From Pontivivens nitratireducens (GTDB lineage: Bacteria; Pseudomonadota; Alphaproteobacteria; Rhodobacterales; Rhodobacteraceae): a stretch of 64,000 bases of DNA. The stretch lies in the NCBI RefSeq assembly GCF_014235845.1, contig NZ_JACJUQ010000001.1, forward strand, positions 248,001 to 312,000. The letters are read 5' to 3'. Numbering within the stretch: position 1 is the stretch's first letter; each line of letters opens with the position of its first letter. The notes under the pieces were generated by a model that saw only the letters and a list, made by a program, of their open reading frames with translations, searched no databases and was not told the DNA's origin. The translations under genes were made by a program, and so were the position numbers. Below, piece after piece: positions 36,901 through 46,769 of this stretch.

Positions 36901-38043
36901 TCAGACCGGTTCGTTCAACAGGATCGAATCCGCCTGAAGTTTGTAGAAAAAGCCATTCGGCCCAAACCCCTTGTCCAGCGTTCCACCCAGTTCCATCGGG
37001 ATGATACGGTACAACAACGTACTGCCAAAGCCGACGCGATGCCGGTCCGATTGCGTTTCGTCACATTGCGGGACGTGGGCAACGGTATTTTCGACCCATT
37101 CGATATGGAATCGGGACTCATCCTGACGCCATGACAAGTTCACCCGCCCGTCCGCATCGCGCAAAGCGCCGTGCTTCAGGGCGTTCGTGCCCAGTTCATG
37201 TATCATCAATGCGATGGACATCGCGCTGCGGGGATTGATCGAGCAGGGCGCACCATCGATCACGATCCGTTCCGACGCGCCGTGAGTTCCGCCGAAATCA
37301 CGCACGGCGTCACCGACGAGGGCAGACAGATCGGTGGAGCGGAAATCACGCTCCGCCAGTCGCCGTTGCGCATGTGCCATCATGTTGACCCGGTTTTGCA
37401 ACTGCGTGCTGAAATCCTCACGCGAGGCCAGCCCGTCATCCGAATTGCGGATCAGTGCCGCTACATTGGTGTAGAGGTTGCCCATGCGGTGCTTCAATTC
37501 AGCGATGACGATCTCCTGATCGGCCATGGCCTGCACCCGCTTGGAATCCTTGGTATGGGCCTCAATCTCAAGCGTCAGGGTCTGCGCCAGATCTTCCAGT
37601 TCGCGAAGCCCGGTCAGTTCGCCACCCGAACGCGGTTTCCGGTCGATCACGCACAGCGCACCGATACAGTGACCGCTGGACAGCCACAGCGGCACGCCCG
37701 CATAGAAACGAATGAATGGATCACCCGTGACGAGGGCGTTGTTGACGAACCTGGGGTCCTTCAGCGCGTCCTCGACGATCATGAGATTCTGGCCGCGAAT
37801 GGTGTAGTCGCAGAACGCGTCGGAGCGTGGCGTCTGCTCCACATCCAGCCCGACACGGGATTTGAACCACTGTCGCTTGTCATCAAGCAGCGTAATCAGC
37901 GCGATTGGGCAATCCGTTAGCGCGGAGGCAAGGCGCGTGTAACGATCGAACCGCTCATCCTGCGACGTGTCGAGCAGGCCGGTCTCAACCAGCGCAGCTA
38001 TGCGATCCGCTTCTATATCAGACGTATAATTCATAATAGCTGG
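36901..38043 (-). CDS. GAF-domain sensor histidine kinase, HWE/HisKA_2 type
   Basis: 380 residues, no membrane segment, so a cytoplasmic sensor. Residues about 25-155 form a GAF domain (DCPIALITLLDDKRQWFKSR, RFYAGVPLWLSSGHCIGALCVID). The histidine box is ELKHRMGN (His186) and the N-box MIHELGTNALKHGAL (about 282-296) is the HWE/HisKA_2 form, found in many alphaproteobacterial stress and light sensors. No response regulator gene is adjacent. Start: ATG 38043, with AGGGG three bases upstream; a TTG at 38064 and an ATG at 38034 are alternatives. Convergent with the YrbL-like gene. Confidence 0.87.
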   Translation of the reverse strand, partial: PAIMNYTSDIEADRIAALVETGLLDTSQDERFDRYTRLASALTDCPIALITLLDDKRQWFKSRVGLDVEQTPRSDAFCDYTIRGQNLMIVEDALKDPRFVNNALVTGDPFIRFYAGVPLWLSSGHCIGALCVIDRKPRSGGELTGLRELEDLAQTLTLEIEAHTKDSKRVQAMADQEIVIAELKHRMGNLYTNVAALIRNSDDGLASREDFSTQLQNRVNMMAHAQRRLAERDFRSTDLSALVGDAVRDFGGTHGASERIVIDGAPCSINPRSAMSIALMIHELGTNALKHGALRDADGRVNLSWRQDESRFHIEWVENTVAHVPQCDETQSDRHRVGFGSTLLYRIIPMELGGTLDKGFGPNGFFYKLQADSILLNEPV

Positions 38044-38343
38044 CATGATCCCCTGGTCCGCCAAACCCCAATTGACGTGGCAGAACCATACTTCATTTTC
38101 ACTCGGATTGTTAGTGCGTTACGATACCGTATCTGTGAAATTCGTGACCTTGACGCAGCAACAATTCTCTTTTCCTAGCATCGTTTGGGAATTGCGACAG
38201 TACACCCCCGTAGGTGCGTCACAAATTATGTGAAGATAATTCCACAGCGCTGTAGATCACGGTGCTTTCGCGCTTGACGGTGCTGCCCCTCGATTCTAAA
38301 CACCCCCACACCAAGGCGACACCGGTTTCCATGGTCGAGGCGA
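38044..38343. other. 300-base non-coding region between histidine kinase and tRNA-Asp
   Basis: More AT-rich than its surroundings (for example 38130-38250). It must carry the promoter for the histidine kinase on the minus strand, but none stands out. On the plus strand the tRNA-Asp promoter is at 38274-38302. No open frame with good coding character, repeat or RNA gene was found in the rest. Confidence 0.6.
38274..38302 (+). promoter_or_regulatory. Predicted promoter of tRNA-Asp copy 1
   Basis: TTGACG (38274-38279), 17 bases, TAAACA (38297-38302), 41 bases before the tRNA. The block CGCTTGACGGT is shared with the promoter of copy 2. Confidence 0.65.
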
Positions 38344-38420
38344 GCGGTTGTAGCTCAGTTGGTTAGAGTGCCGGCCTGTCACGCCGGAGGTCGCGGGTTC
38401 GAGCCCCGTCAACCGCGCCA
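38344..38420 (+). tRNA. tRNA-Asp copy 1 (anticodon GTC)
   Basis: 77 bases with encoded CCA. Acceptor GCGGTTG/CAACCGC, D-arm GCTCAGTTGGTTAGAGT, anticodon arm CCGGC-CTGTCAC-GCCGG with GTC, T-arm GCGGGTTCGAGCCCCGT. Identical in sequence to the copy at 38585. A substrate for Tgt in the same window. Confidence 0.97.
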
Positions 38421-38530
38421 TCGCCTCATCTTATCTCCATGTTTTATCGCGCTACAGAACCGTTGAATCCGGGCTGGTGATGCGGTTCCCCCCGTCCGCA
38501 ATATCTTGTGGATTTGTGCCCAGAAACCGC

Positions 38531-38559
38531 TTGACGGTCCAACGGTGTCTGACTAAACC
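38531..38559 (+). promoter_or_regulatory. Predicted promoter of tRNA-Asp copy 2
   Basis: TTGACG (38531-38536), 17 bases, TAAACC (38554-38559), 25 bases before the tRNA. It gives the second copy its own start of transcription. Confidence 0.65.
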
Positions 38560-38584
38560 GCCCCCATCCCCAGCAGGGGATTGC

Positions 38585-38661
38585 GCGGTTGTAGCTCAGT
38601 TGGTTAGAGTGCCGGCCTGTCACGCCGGAGGTCGCGGGTTCGAGCCCCGTCAACCGCGCCA
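38585..38661 (+). tRNA. tRNA-Asp copy 2 (anticodon GTC)
   Basis: Same 77-base sequence as copy 1, 164 bases downstream, with its own promoter. The DNA between the copies is not repeated except around the -35 box, so the duplication covers little more than the gene. Confidence 0.97.
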
Positions 38662-38679
38662 CTTTACCCCCGAAATTTA

Positions 38680-38694
38680 TCCCGAACTTCGGGA
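38680..38694 (+). terminator. Possible hairpin after tRNA-Asp copy 2
   Basis: TCCCGAA and TTCGGGA around a central C at 38680-38694, followed by CTGACTGGTTTTGG. The U-run is weak, so this is a low-confidence terminator for the tRNA transcript; the nuoA promoter lies 112 bases further on. Confidence 0.3.
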
Positions 38695-38805
38695 CTGACT
38701 GGTTTTGGACACACCCACGCGCCTGAATTTCGTCCTTCACATCGGTTTGAACGTGATTTCGCGTGCCGTGCGCACATACCGCACATGAAACGCCACGCCT
38801 ATGCG

Positions 38806-38834
38806 TTGACCCCCACCGGGCACGGGTTTAGACC
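38806..38834 (+). promoter_or_regulatory. Predicted promoter of the nuo operon
   Basis: TTGACC (38806-38811), 17 bases, TAGACC (38829-38834). The expected 5' leader before the nuoA ATG at 38876 is about 35 bases and includes GAAAGGA as ribosome site. No regulator site was recognised around it. Confidence 0.65.
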
Positions 38835-38875
38835 AGCCTAAAGAGATTACGGTTCGAGACGAAAGGAATCGCGGT

Positions 38876-39253
38876 ATGGATGGTCTGCTTCGCGAATATC
38901 TGCCAATCCTGATCTTTCTGGGGCTGGCCATCGCACTGGGCCTCATCCTTATTTTCGCGGCCCTCGTCATTGCGGTGCGCAATCCGGATGCGGAAAAGGT
39001 TTCGGCCTATGAGTGTGGATTCAACGCCTTTGACGATGCGCGGATGAAGTTCGACGTGCGGTTCTATCTGGTTTCGATCCTGTTCATCATCTTCGACCTC
39101 GAAGTTGCTTTCCTGTTTCCCTGGGCCACGTCCTTTGCTGAACGTGCGCAGTCGGGGGACATGACCGGCTTTTGGTCCATGATGGTTTTCCTCGGCGTTC
39201 TGACCGTCGGGTTCGTCTACGAATGGAAGAAAGGGGCCCTCGAATGGGAGTGA
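38876..39253 (+). CDS. nuoA: NADH-quinone oxidoreductase subunit A
   Basis: 125 residues, three membrane helices. Small membrane subunit of complex I near the quinone site. Family blocks: [57 protein letters not shown] broken here at [17 protein letters not shown] and [15 protein letters not shown], with the conserved ECG cysteine loop near the quinone channel. First gene of the operon; the nuoB start lies inside its last ten bases. GAAAGGA precedes the start. Confidence 0.97.
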   Translation: MDGLLREYLPILIFLGLAIALGLILIFAALVIAVRNPDAEKVSAYECGFNAFDDARMKFDVRFYLVSILFIIFDLEVAFLFPWATSFAERAQSGDMTGFWSMMVFLGVLTVGFVYEWKKGALEWE

Positions 39254-39777
39254 GCACCGCAGTCAATACCGCAGGCGGCGATCGTGAGGTCGCGACGCGG
39301 CAATTGTCCAACGAGTTGGCGGACAAGGGGTTTCTGCTGACCTCTACCGATGACATCATCAACTGGGCGCGGACGGGTTCGCTGCACTGGATGACGTTCG
39401 GTCTGGCGTGTTGCGCGATCGAGATGATGCACACCTCGATGCCGCGCTACGATCTGGAAAGGTTCGGCACCGCTCCCCGTGCATCGCCGCGCCAGTCTGA
39501 CCTGATGATCGTGGCGGGCACCTTGACCAACAAGATGGCACCGGCCCTGCGCAAGGTTTACGATCAGATGCCTGAGCCGCGCTATGTCATTTCGATGGGA
39601 TCCTGTGCGAATGGGGGTGGCTACTATCACTATTCCTATTCCGTGGTGCGTGGCTGCGACCGGATCGTTCCTGTCGATATCTACGTTCCCGGCTGCCCTC
39701 CCACGGCGGAGGCTTTGCTGTACGGCATCCTTCAGCTTCAGCGGAAAATGCGCCGTACCGGCACGATTACGAGGTAG
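39244..39777 (+). CDS. nuoB: NADH-quinone oxidoreductase subunit B
   Basis: 177 residues. Carries the terminal [4Fe-4S] cluster N2 that reduces quinone. Ligands are in [13 protein letters not shown] (adjacent Cys pair), [12 protein letters not shown] and [18 protein letters not shown] 39244 overlaps nuoA by 10 bases and gives the standard N-terminus; longer frames are implausible. Peripheral arm subunit at the membrane interface. Confidence 0.97.
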   Translation: MGVSTAVNTAGGDREVATRQLSNELADKGFLLTSTDDIINWARTGSLHWMTFGLACCAIEMMHTSMPRYDLERFGTAPRASPRQSDLMIVAGTLTNKMAPALRKVYDQMPEPRYVISMGSCANGGGYYHYSYSVVRGCDRIVPVDIYVPGCPPTAEALLYGILQLQRKMRRTGTITR

Positions 39778-39780
39778 GTC

Positions 39781-40395
39781 ATGTCAGACGCGCTCAACGA
39801 ACTCTCCGCCCATATCGCGGCCCATCAGGGCGATGCCGTGCTGGACGCCGCGATCCGGAATGACGAGCTGACGATCACGGTCGTACCGTCTTCTCTGGCG
39901 AAATTCCTGTCGTTCCTGCGGGGGGACACGTCGTGCCAGTTCCAGACCCTCATCGACATCACGGCGGTCGATTGGCCGGGTCGTGAAAAGCGTTTCGATC
40001 TGGTCTATCACCTGCTGTCGATGACCCAGAACATCCGCATCCGGGTTAAGGCCGGCGTGCGGGAGAAGGAAATCGTGCCGTCGATCACCTCCGTCTACCA
40101 ATCCGCCGATTGGTATGAGCGTGAGATCTTCGATATGTTCGGAATCCTGTTTTCGGGCCATCCGGATCTGCGCCGTATCCTTACGGATTACGGATTTCGC
40201 GGCCATCCGCTGCGCAAGGATTTTCCGACCACGGGCTATACCGAGGTTCGGTATGATGAGACCACGAAGCGGGTGGTCTATGAGCCGGTGAACCTGACGC
40301 AGGATTACCGCAGCTACGATTTGATGAGCCCTTGGGAGGGTGCCGAATACATCCTTCCCGGTGACGAGAAAGCGCCCGAAACCCCCAAGGGGTGA
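39781..40395 (+). CDS. nuoC: NADH-quinone oxidoreductase subunit C
   Basis: 204 residues, 30 kDa subunit of the peripheral arm that packs against NuoD and NuoB. Family motif [21 protein letters not shown] with [14 protein letters not shown], followed by [11 protein letters not shown]. NuoC and NuoD are separate here, unlike the NuoCD fusion of enterobacteria. Starts three bases after nuoB. Confidence 0.96.
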   Translation: MSDALNELSAHIAAHQGDAVLDAAIRNDELTITVVPSSLAKFLSFLRGDTSCQFQTLIDITAVDWPGREKRFDLVYHLLSMTQNIRIRVKAGVREKEIVPSITSVYQSADWYEREIFDMFGILFSGHPDLRRILTDYGFRGHPLRKDFPTTGYTEVRYDETTKRVVYEPVNLTQDYRSYDLMSPWEGAEYILPGDEKAPETPKG

Positions 40396-40464
40396 GGCCA
40401 AGAGTGTCCGCCGCAGCGCAGCCGCAGCGCAGCCAGTGATTTTAGGCCTGAGGAGGGCTGACAG

Positions 40465-41679
40465 ATGGACGGTTCGAAATTCGACGACGTGCTGACCGGC
40501 GAGCAGCAGATTCGCAATTTCAACATCAATTTCGGTCCGCAACACCCGGCGGCTCACGGCGTTTTGAGGTTGGTCCTCGAACTGGACGGTGAGATCGTGG
40601 AGCGGTGTGACCCGCATATCGGCCTGCTGCATCGCGGCACCGAAAAGCTTATGGAATCGCGCACTTACCTGCAGAATCTGCCTTATTTCGATCGGCTGGA
40701 CTACGTGGCCCCGATGAATCAGGAGCATGCATGGTGCCTGGCGATCGAGAAGCTGACCGGTACGCCTGTGCCGCGCCGCGGCTCGCTGATCCGTGTGCTG
40801 TTCTGCGAAATCGGCCGCATTCTCAATCACTTGCTGAACGTGACGACGCAGGCTATGGACGTCGGTGCGCTGACTCCGCCGCTGTGGGGCTTTGAGGAAC
40901 GTGAAAAGCTGATGATCTTTTGCGAGCGGGCCTGCGGTGCGCGACTGCACGCGGCTTATTTCCGCCCCGGCGGAGTGCATCAGGATCTGACCCAGCAATT
41001 GTGCGACGATATCTGGCAGTGGACGGAGGAGTTCCACCATACGCTTGACGATATCGACGGCCTGCTGACCGAGAACCGTATCTTCAAGCAGCGCAACGTC
41101 GATATCGCTGTCGTGTCGCAGCAGGAATGCTTCGATCTCGGCTTCTCCGGGGTGATGGTGCGCGGCTCGGGGCTGGCGTGGGATTTGCGCCGGGCGCAGC
41201 CTTATGAATGCTACGACGAGATGGATTTCCAGATTCCCGTCGGAACACATGGCGATTGCTATGACCGGTATCTGTGCCGGATGATGGAGATGCGCGAGAG
41301 CGTGAAGATCATGCGCCAATGCCTTGAAAAGATGGAACTCGTCAAGGGCGAACCGGTTCAGACGAAGGGCAAGATATCCCCGCCGCCCCGGGCCGAGATG
41401 AAGACCTCCATGGAAGCGTTGATCCATCACTTCAAACTCTACACCGAAGGGTTTCATGTGCCGGAGGGCGAGGTTTACGCCGCCGTTGAGGCCCCCAAGG
41501 GTGAATTCGGCGTGTACCTCGTGGCCGACGGTTCGAACAAACCTTACCGCGCCAAGATTCGGGCCCCCGGTTTCGCGCATCTCGAAGCGATGGACCATTT
41601 GTGCAAGGGCCACCAACTCGCTGATATTTCCGCTATTCTCGGTTCGCTCGACGTCGTGTTCGGCGAAGTCGATCGCTGA
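40465..41679 (+). CDS. nuoD: NADH-quinone oxidoreductase subunit D
   Basis: 404 residues, 49 kDa subunit that forms much of the quinone-binding cavity with NuoB and NuoH. Typical blocks: [20 protein letters not shown] start, [30 protein letters not shown] and the C-terminal DVVFGEVDR. The 69 bases before it include two copies of GCCGCAGCGCA, probably an accidental short repeat; no gene is called there. Confidence 0.97.
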   Translation: MDGSKFDDVLTGEQQIRNFNINFGPQHPAAHGVLRLVLELDGEIVERCDPHIGLLHRGTEKLMESRTYLQNLPYFDRLDYVAPMNQEHAWCLAIEKLTGTPVPRRGSLIRVLFCEIGRILNHLLNVTTQAMDVGALTPPLWGFEEREKLMIFCERACGARLHAAYFRPGGVHQDLTQQLCDDIWQWTEEFHHTLDDIDGLLTENRIFKQRNVDIAVVSQQECFDLGFSGVMVRGSGLAWDLRRAQPYECYDEMDFQIPVGTHGDCYDRYLCRMMEMRESVKIMRQCLEKMELVKGEPVQTKGKISPPPRAEMKTSMEALIHHFKLYTEGFHVPEGEVYAAVEAPKGEFGVYLVADGSNKPYRAKIRAPGFAHLEAMDHLCKGHQLADISAILGSLDVVFGEVDR

Positions 41680-41696
41680 AGCCAAGGAAGACCGAC

Positions 41697-42374
41697 ATGC
41701 TCCGCAGACTTCACAAGAACCAGCCCGACAGCTTCGCCTTCACCGAGGCGAACCTCGCTTGGGCCGAAAAGCAGATCGCCAAATATCCCGAGGGTCGTGC
41801 CGCATCCGCCATCATCCCGTTGCTGTGGCGCGCGCAGGAGCAGGAGGGCTGGCTGAGCCGTCCCGCGATCGAGACTGTGTGCGAAATGCTCGGTCTGGCA
41901 AATATTCGCGGGATGGAGGTCGCGACCTTCTACTTCATGTTCCAACTGCACCCCGTCGGCGATATCGCCCATATCCAGGTTTGCGGAACCACGTCCTGCA
42001 TGATCTGCGGTGCGGAGGACCTGATGGCCGTCTGCAAGCAGAAAATCGCGGCGAACGCCCACGAACGGTCCCCGGATGGCAAGTTGAGCTGGGAGGAGGT
42101 CGAATGCCTCGGCGCCTGTTCGAACGCTCCCATGGCGCAGATCGGCAAGGATTATTACGAGGATCTGACAGCGGAGAGCTTCGCCCAGATCATTGATGAA
42201 CTTTATGCCGGTAAGGTGCCGGTGCCCGGTTCGCGCAACGGCCGCTTCGCCTCGGAGCCGAAATCCGGCCTGACCTCGTTGACCGAGCATGGTGAGAACC
42301 GGCAGGCTGCGAACATGTCCGTGACGCTCGCCACCGAAAAGGGTGACAGCATCGCGCGGATCACCGAAGGCTGA
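41697..42374 (+). CDS. nuoE: NADH-quinone oxidoreductase subunit E
   Basis: 225 residues. Holds a [2Fe-2S] cluster (N1a) with ligands in [11 protein letters not shown] and [11 protein letters not shown]. Forms the NADH dehydrogenase module with NuoF. The C-terminus runs about 40 residues past the core with a Gly/Ser-rich tail and ends before the separate helix-hairpin-helix gene; in some Rhodobacterales (R. capsulatus, as I recall) NuoE is much longer and carries such an extension. GGAAG precedes ATG 41697. Confidence 0.96.
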   Translation: MLRRLHKNQPDSFAFTEANLAWAEKQIAKYPEGRAASAIIPLLWRAQEQEGWLSRPAIETVCEMLGLANIRGMEVATFYFMFQLHPVGDIAHIQVCGTTSCMICGAEDLMAVCKQKIAANAHERSPDGKLSWEEVECLGACSNAPMAQIGKDYYEDLTAESFAQIIDELYAGKVPVPGSRNGRFASEPKSGLTSLTEHGENRQAANMSVTLATEKGDSIARITEG

Positions 42375-42388
42375 ACAGGGAGCGAACC

Positions 42389-43099
42389 ATGTCAGACGAT
42401 AACCCATTCACGGCCTCGAAATTGCCATTCGCGTTGCTGGTCAGCGTCGCGGTATCGTTCATCCTCGCCGTGATGCTGATGTTCGTTCTGGGCCTGTCGG
42501 GCATGCTGGCGATTTTCGCCGGGGTGATGATCCTGATCGTGCTGTTCGCGGTGCTGATCTATTTCCTGGGCGACGACGACACCATTCATAAGGCGGAGGA
42601 GGTTTTGGGCGTCAAGTTGACGGACCCCGAGCCGGTTGCGCCCTCTGATCCTGTGGTTCCCGCGGAACCCGCACCGGCGGTCGCGCCGACCGAGGCCGGG
42701 GCCGATCCGGCTGCCGCGCCTGTGGCGGACCCCGCCGAGGTGCCCGAACCGCGCGGCGCAGAGGAAGAGGTCGCGCCGGTCGCATCCTCCGCACCCGCGC
42801 CTGTGGTTGAGGAGGACACGGCCCCGTCGCTAGGGGGTAAGCCCGAAAGCCTCTCCGCCCCGCGCGGCGGCGAGGCCGACGATCTGAAGCGCATCAAGGG
42901 CGTGGGTCCCAAGCTGGAGCAAATGTTGAACTCCATGGGGTTCTGGCATTTCGATCAGATCGCGTCATGGTCCGAGGCCGAGGTGGCATGGATCGACGCG
43001 AATCTCGAAGGTTTTAACGGTCGGGTTTCGCGTGACGAGTGGGTCGCGCAAGCGCAAACGCTAACCTCCGCGAAGGCGGACGATGGCGGGGCCTCCTGA
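42389..43099 (+). CDS. Membrane protein with C-terminal helix-hairpin-helix domain, nuo-operon insert
   Basis: 236 residues. Two membrane helices at residues about 12-60 (LLVSVAVSFILAVMLMFVLG, then MLAIFAGVMILIVLFAVLIYFLG), a Pro/Ala/Glu-rich linker of about 80 residues, and a C-terminal domain with KRIKGVGPKLEQMLNSMGFWHFDQIASW and VSRDEWVAQAQ. The last domain is shared with the protein encoded at 26710. It sits between nuoE and nuoF and looks like a detached form of a NuoE C-terminal extension plus a membrane anchor; role in complex I assembly or stability is inferred. GGGAG precedes ATG 42389. Confidence 0.85.
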   Translation: MSDDNPFTASKLPFALLVSVAVSFILAVMLMFVLGLSGMLAIFAGVMILIVLFAVLIYFLGDDDTIHKAEEVLGVKLTDPEPVAPSDPVVPAEPAPAVAPTEAGADPAAAPVADPAEVPEPRGAEEEVAPVASSAPAPVVEEDTAPSLGGKPESLSAPRGGEADDLKRIKGVGPKLEQMLNSMGFWHFDQIASWSEAEVAWIDANLEGFNGRVSRDEWVAQAQTLTSAKADDGGAS

Positions 43100-43106
43100 G
43101 GGTCCG

Positions 43107-43331
43107 ATGAACGAGGAACGGAACGCCAGCCTGAAACGGCAAACCCGCCAGGCATCGATTGTGATCGTTGCGGGATTTCTGGGCTGGATGGCGTTTCAGC
43201 TGGTGGGTGGAGCGATCGGGTTGCCGGTGCGTTTCGCTTTTCTGGCGGATTTGGCGATGCTGGCCGCACTGGCCTGGGCATTGTTCGTATTGATAAATGT
43301 CTGGCGTGCACGCCGGAGCGAAGGGGACTGA
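43107..43331 (+). CDS. DUF5337-like small membrane protein in the nuo operon
   Basis: 74 residues from ATG 43107 (GAGGG upstream); an ATG at 43083 would add 8. Two predicted membrane helices ([20 protein letters not shown] and [20 protein letters not shown]) and basic ends ([14 protein letters not shown]). Resembles the DUF5337 family, which I recall in Rhodobacteraceae nuo operons. Stop is one base before nuoF. Possible accessory or assembly factor of complex I. Confidence 0.75.
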   Translation: MNEERNASLKRQTRQASIVIVAGFLGWMAFQLVGGAIGLPVRFAFLADLAMLAALAWALFVLINVWRARRSEGD

Positions 43332-43332
43332 A

Positions 43333-44628
43333 ATGCTGACCGATCAGGATCGCATCTTCACCAACATCTACGGCATGGCCGATCGCAGCCTGAAGGGTGC
43401 TCAGTCGCGCGGAGCCTGGGACGGAACCGCCGATATCATCGGCAAGGGCCGCGATTGGATCATCAACGAGGTAAAGGCTTCGGGCCTGCGCGGGCGGGGT
43501 GGTGCAGGTTTCCCGACGGGGTTGAAGTGGTCCTTCATGCCGAAGGAAAGCGATGGCCGCCCGTCCTATCTGGTTGTCAATGCGGATGAGTCGGAGCCCG
43601 GCACCTGCAAGGACCGTGAGATCATGCGGCACGACCCGCATCTGTTCATCGAGGGCTGTCTGATCGCGTCCTTCGCGATGAACGCCAACACCTGCTATAT
43701 CTACATCCGGGGCGAGTACATTCGTGAGCGTGAGGCAATGCAGATCGCCATCGACGAGGCGTATGATGCAGGGCTTCTGGGCAAGAACGCCTGCGGGTCC
43801 GGCTGGGATATGGACATCTACCTGCACCACGGTGCCGGCGCTTATATCTGCGGTGAGGAAACCGCGCTGCTGGAATCGCTGGAGGGTCGCAAGGGGATGC
43901 CCCGGCTCAAGCCGCCATTCCCTGCGAATACCGGCCTTTACGGCGCGCCGACGACGGTGAACAACGTGGAATCCATCGCCGTGGTACCGACGATCCTGCG
44001 TCGGGGCGGCGCGTGGTTCGCGGGTTTCGGGCGCGAAAACAACGCGGGCACGAAGCTGTTCGCGATCTCCGGCCATGTTGAAAACCCCTGTGTGGTCGAG
44101 GAAGCGATGTCGATCCCGTTGCAGGAACTGCTGGAAAAGCACTGCGGCGGCGTACGCGGCGGCTGGAAGAACCTCAAGACGGTGATCCCCGGCGGATCGT
44201 CGGTGCGCTGCCTGCCGCACACGATCTGTGACGAGGCGATCATGGATTTCGACTGGCTGCGCGGGCAGGGCTCCGGCCTCGGCACGGCGGCGGTCATCGT
44301 GATGGATCAGAGCACGGATGTCATCAAGGCGATCTGGCGGTTGTCGAAATTCTACAAGCACGAAAGCTGCGGGCAATGCACCCCGTGTCGTGAGGGCACC
44401 GGCTGGATGATGCGCGTGATGGACCGTCTGGTGACCGGCGACGCGGAGGTCGAGGAAATCGACATGCTGCTCGACGTGACCAAGCAGGTCGAGGGCCACA
44501 CGATCTGCGCGCTCGGTGACGCCGCGGCCTGGCCTATTCAGGGTCTGATCCAGCATTACCGTGACGAGATCGAGGATCGCATCAAGCACAAGCGCACGGG
44601 CCGCGTGTCCGCTGTCGCTGCGGAGTAA
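43333..44628 (+). CDS. nuoF: NADH-quinone oxidoreductase subunit F
   Basis: 431 residues. Binds NADH, FMN and a [4Fe-4S] cluster (N3). NADH/FMN segments: [36 protein letters not shown] and [15 protein letters not shown]; cluster ligands in [17 protein letters not shown] plus a later Cys in [15 protein letters not shown] 43333 with AAGGGG upstream. Electron entry point of complex I. Confidence 0.97.
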   Translation: MLTDQDRIFTNIYGMADRSLKGAQSRGAWDGTADIIGKGRDWIINEVKASGLRGRGGAGFPTGLKWSFMPKESDGRPSYLVVNADESEPGTCKDREIMRHDPHLFIEGCLIASFAMNANTCYIYIRGEYIREREAMQIAIDEAYDAGLLGKNACGSGWDMDIYLHHGAGAYICGEETALLESLEGRKGMPRLKPPFPANTGLYGAPTTVNNVESIAVVPTILRRGGAWFAGFGRENNAGTKLFAISGHVENPCVVEEAMSIPLQELLEKHCGGVRGGWKNLKTVIPGGSSVRCLPHTICDEAIMDFDWLRGQGSGLGTAAVIVMDQSTDVIKAIWRLSKFYKHESCGQCTPCREGTGWMMRVMDRLVTGDAEVEEIDMLLDVTKQVEGHTICALGDAAAWPIQGLIQHYRDEIEDRIKHKRTGRVSAVAAE

Positions 44629-44632
44629 CAAT

Positions 44633-46648
44633 ATGTCCGACCTACGCAAAATGATCATCGACGGGGCTGAGATCGAGGTCGATCCGGCGCTGACCATCCT
44701 TCAGGCCTGTGAGCAGGCGGGCATCGAGGTGCCGCGCTTTTGCTATCACGAACGGCTGAGCATCGCGGGCAACTGCCGCATGTGTCTGGTCGAGGTTGTC
44801 GGCGGCCCGCCGAAGCCTGCGGCCTCTTGCGCCATGCAGGTGCGCGATCTGCGCGGCGGTCCCGATGGTGAGCCGCCCGAGGTGAAAACCAAATCGCCGA
44901 TGGTCAAGAAGGCGCGTGAGGGGGTGATGGAATTCCTGCTCATCAACCACCCGCTGGACTGTCCGATCTGCGATCAGGGCGGCGAATGCGATCTTCAGGA
45001 TCAGGCGATGGCCTATGGCGTCGATTTCTCACGCTTCCGCGAGGAAAAACGCTCCGCCATTGATCCCGATCTGGGCCCGCTGGTCGCCACGAAGATGACG
45101 CGCTGCATTTCTTGCACGCGCTGCGTCCGCTTTACCACCGAGGTTGCCGGTGTGTCCGAGATGGGCCAGACGGGGCGCGGTGAGGACAGTGAGATTACCT
45201 CCTATCTGGGCCAGATGCTGACCTCCGAATTGCAGGGCAACGTCATCGACCTGTGCCCGGTCGGCGCGTTGACGTCGAAGCCATACGCCTTTACCGCACG
45301 CCCGTGGGAGTTGTCCCATACTGAGAGTATCGACGTGATGGATGCGCTCTGCTCGAACATTCGGGTCGATACGCGCGGGCGTGATGTCATGCGTTTCCTG
45401 CCGCGCAACCATGATGGTGTGAACGAGGAATGGCTGTCGGACAAATCGCGCTTCGTCTGGGACGGATTGCGCCGTCAACGGCTGGATCGCCCCTATGTGC
45501 GCAAGGGCGGCAAGCTCACCCCCGTAGGCTGGAACGAAGCCTTCGCGGCAATCGCATCGGCGGCAAATGGCAAGAAAATCGCCGGTATCGCGGGCGATCT
45601 GGCCCCGGTCGAGGCGATGTTTGCGCTCAAGCAACTGGTCGAGGGGCTCGGCGGCGCTGTGGAATGTCGGACCGATGGCGCGAAGCTGCCTGCGGGCAAC
45701 CGCTCGGGCTATGCCGGCACCGCCCGGATCGAGGATCTGGATGAGGCGGAGAAGGTGCTGCTGATCGGCACCAATCCCCGTATCGAGGCACCGGTCCTGA
45801 ACGCCCGTATCCGTAAGGCCTGGCTGCGCGGCGCACAGATCGCGCTGGTGGGTGAGGCGGCGGACCTGACCTACGATTACCACCATGCAGGCGATACCAC
45901 GGCCGCGTTGACCAAGATGATCGACGAGGGTGTCACCGACGAGGAGAAGGGCAAGCCCTCCGTCGTCGTGATCGGTCAGGGCGCCCTGATTGGCGATGAC
46001 GGGACCGCCAATCTGGCAGGCGCGATGCGTATGTGCGAGGTTCTGGGTGCGAAGTTGCTGGTGTTGCATACTGCGGCCAGCCGCGTGGGGGCCATGGATA
46101 TCGGCTTTACCAATGACAGTGCTCTGGGCGTGATGAACGACGCTGACGTGATCTGGAACCTGGGCGCGGATGAGATCGAGATCGGCGCGGGTGCCTTCGT
46201 GATCTATCAGGGCAGCCATGGCGACCGGGGCGCGCATCGTGCGGATGTGATCCTTCCCGGCGCTGCGTGGACTGAGGAAAACGGCCTGTTCGTCAACACC
46301 GAAGGCCGCCCGCAGCGGGCCAACCGGGCGGGATTCGCCCCGGGTGAGGCGCGCGACAACTGGGCGATCATCCGCGCAGCGTCGGCCCATCTGGGCCAGA
46401 CCTTGCCCTATGACAACCTGCTCGCGCTGCGAAAGGCTCTGTTCGAGGCTGTGCCGCATCTGGCCAGCATCGACAGCGTTCCCGAAAATGAGTGGCAGCA
46501 GGTGCAGGGCGGGCAGGGCGGTGAGCAGCCCATGCGCAGCCCTGTCGAGGATCATTACCTTACCAACCCGATCACCCGCGCATCCGAGGTGATGGCGGAG
46601 CTGTCGAAGTTGGCTCACGAACGCGCGCTGCCGATCGCGGCGGAGTAG
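44633..46648 (+). CDS. nuoG: NADH-quinone oxidoreductase subunit G
   Basis: 671 residues. Three Fe-S binding sites are visible: a [2Fe-2S] at [21 protein letters not shown] split as [17 protein letters not shown], a His/Cys site in [20 protein letters not shown]-type sequence, and a [4Fe-4S] in [15 protein letters not shown]. The rest is the molybdopterin-oxidoreductase-like fold without a Mo site. The start lies five bases after the nuoF stop; the C-terminal part is shorter than in E. coli NuoG. Confidence 0.97.
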   Translation: MSDLRKMIIDGAEIEVDPALTILQACEQAGIEVPRFCYHERLSIAGNCRMCLVEVVGGPPKPAASCAMQVRDLRGGPDGEPPEVKTKSPMVKKAREGVMEFLLINHPLDCPICDQGGECDLQDQAMAYGVDFSRFREEKRSAIDPDLGPLVATKMTRCISCTRCVRFTTEVAGVSEMGQTGRGEDSEITSYLGQMLTSELQGNVIDLCPVGALTSKPYAFTARPWELSHTESIDVMDALCSNIRVDTRGRDVMRFLPRNHDGVNEEWLSDKSRFVWDGLRRQRLDRPYVRKGGKLTPVGWNEAFAAIASAANGKKIAGIAGDLAPVEAMFALKQLVEGLGGAVECRTDGAKLPAGNRSGYAGTARIEDLDEAEKVLLIGTNPRIEAPVLNARIRKAWLRGAQIALVGEAADLTYDYHHAGDTTAALTKMIDEGVTDEEKGKPSVVVIGQGALIGDDGTANLAGAMRMCEVLGAKLLVLHTAASRVGAMDIGFTNDSALGVMNDADVIWNLGADEIEIGAGAFVIYQGSHGDRGAHRADVILPGAAWTEENGLFVNTEGRPQRANRAGFAPGEARDNWAIIRAASAHLGQTLPYDNLLALRKALFEAVPHLASIDSVPENEWQQVQGGQGGEQPMRSPVEDHYLTNPITRASEVMAELSKLAHERALPIAAE

Positions 46649-46769
46649 ACATGACCCGTCATGCCCTTTCCCCGCCGGATTTTGGCAAGGGATGTGCGAC
46701 GGTGAGGGATGGCTCAAGACGTATCTGTGCCGCCATCCCGGCACAAAATGAGTGGCGGAGAAGTGGATC

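Noticed and set aside
38344-38661. Att-like direct repeat from tandem tRNA-Asp
   Set aside because: The repeat is the full tRNA gene with its own promoter; no integrase or extra genes lie between the copies.
38444-38740. Minus frame with LTGLEPATSGVTGRHSNQ
   Set aside because: Antisense translation of tRNA-Asp, a well-known spurious protein.
40396-40464. Short frame (GTG 40404 to TGA 40439) between nuoC and nuoD
   Set aside because: Only 11 codons, low-complexity, made of the repeated GCCGCAGCGCA unit; no ribosome site.
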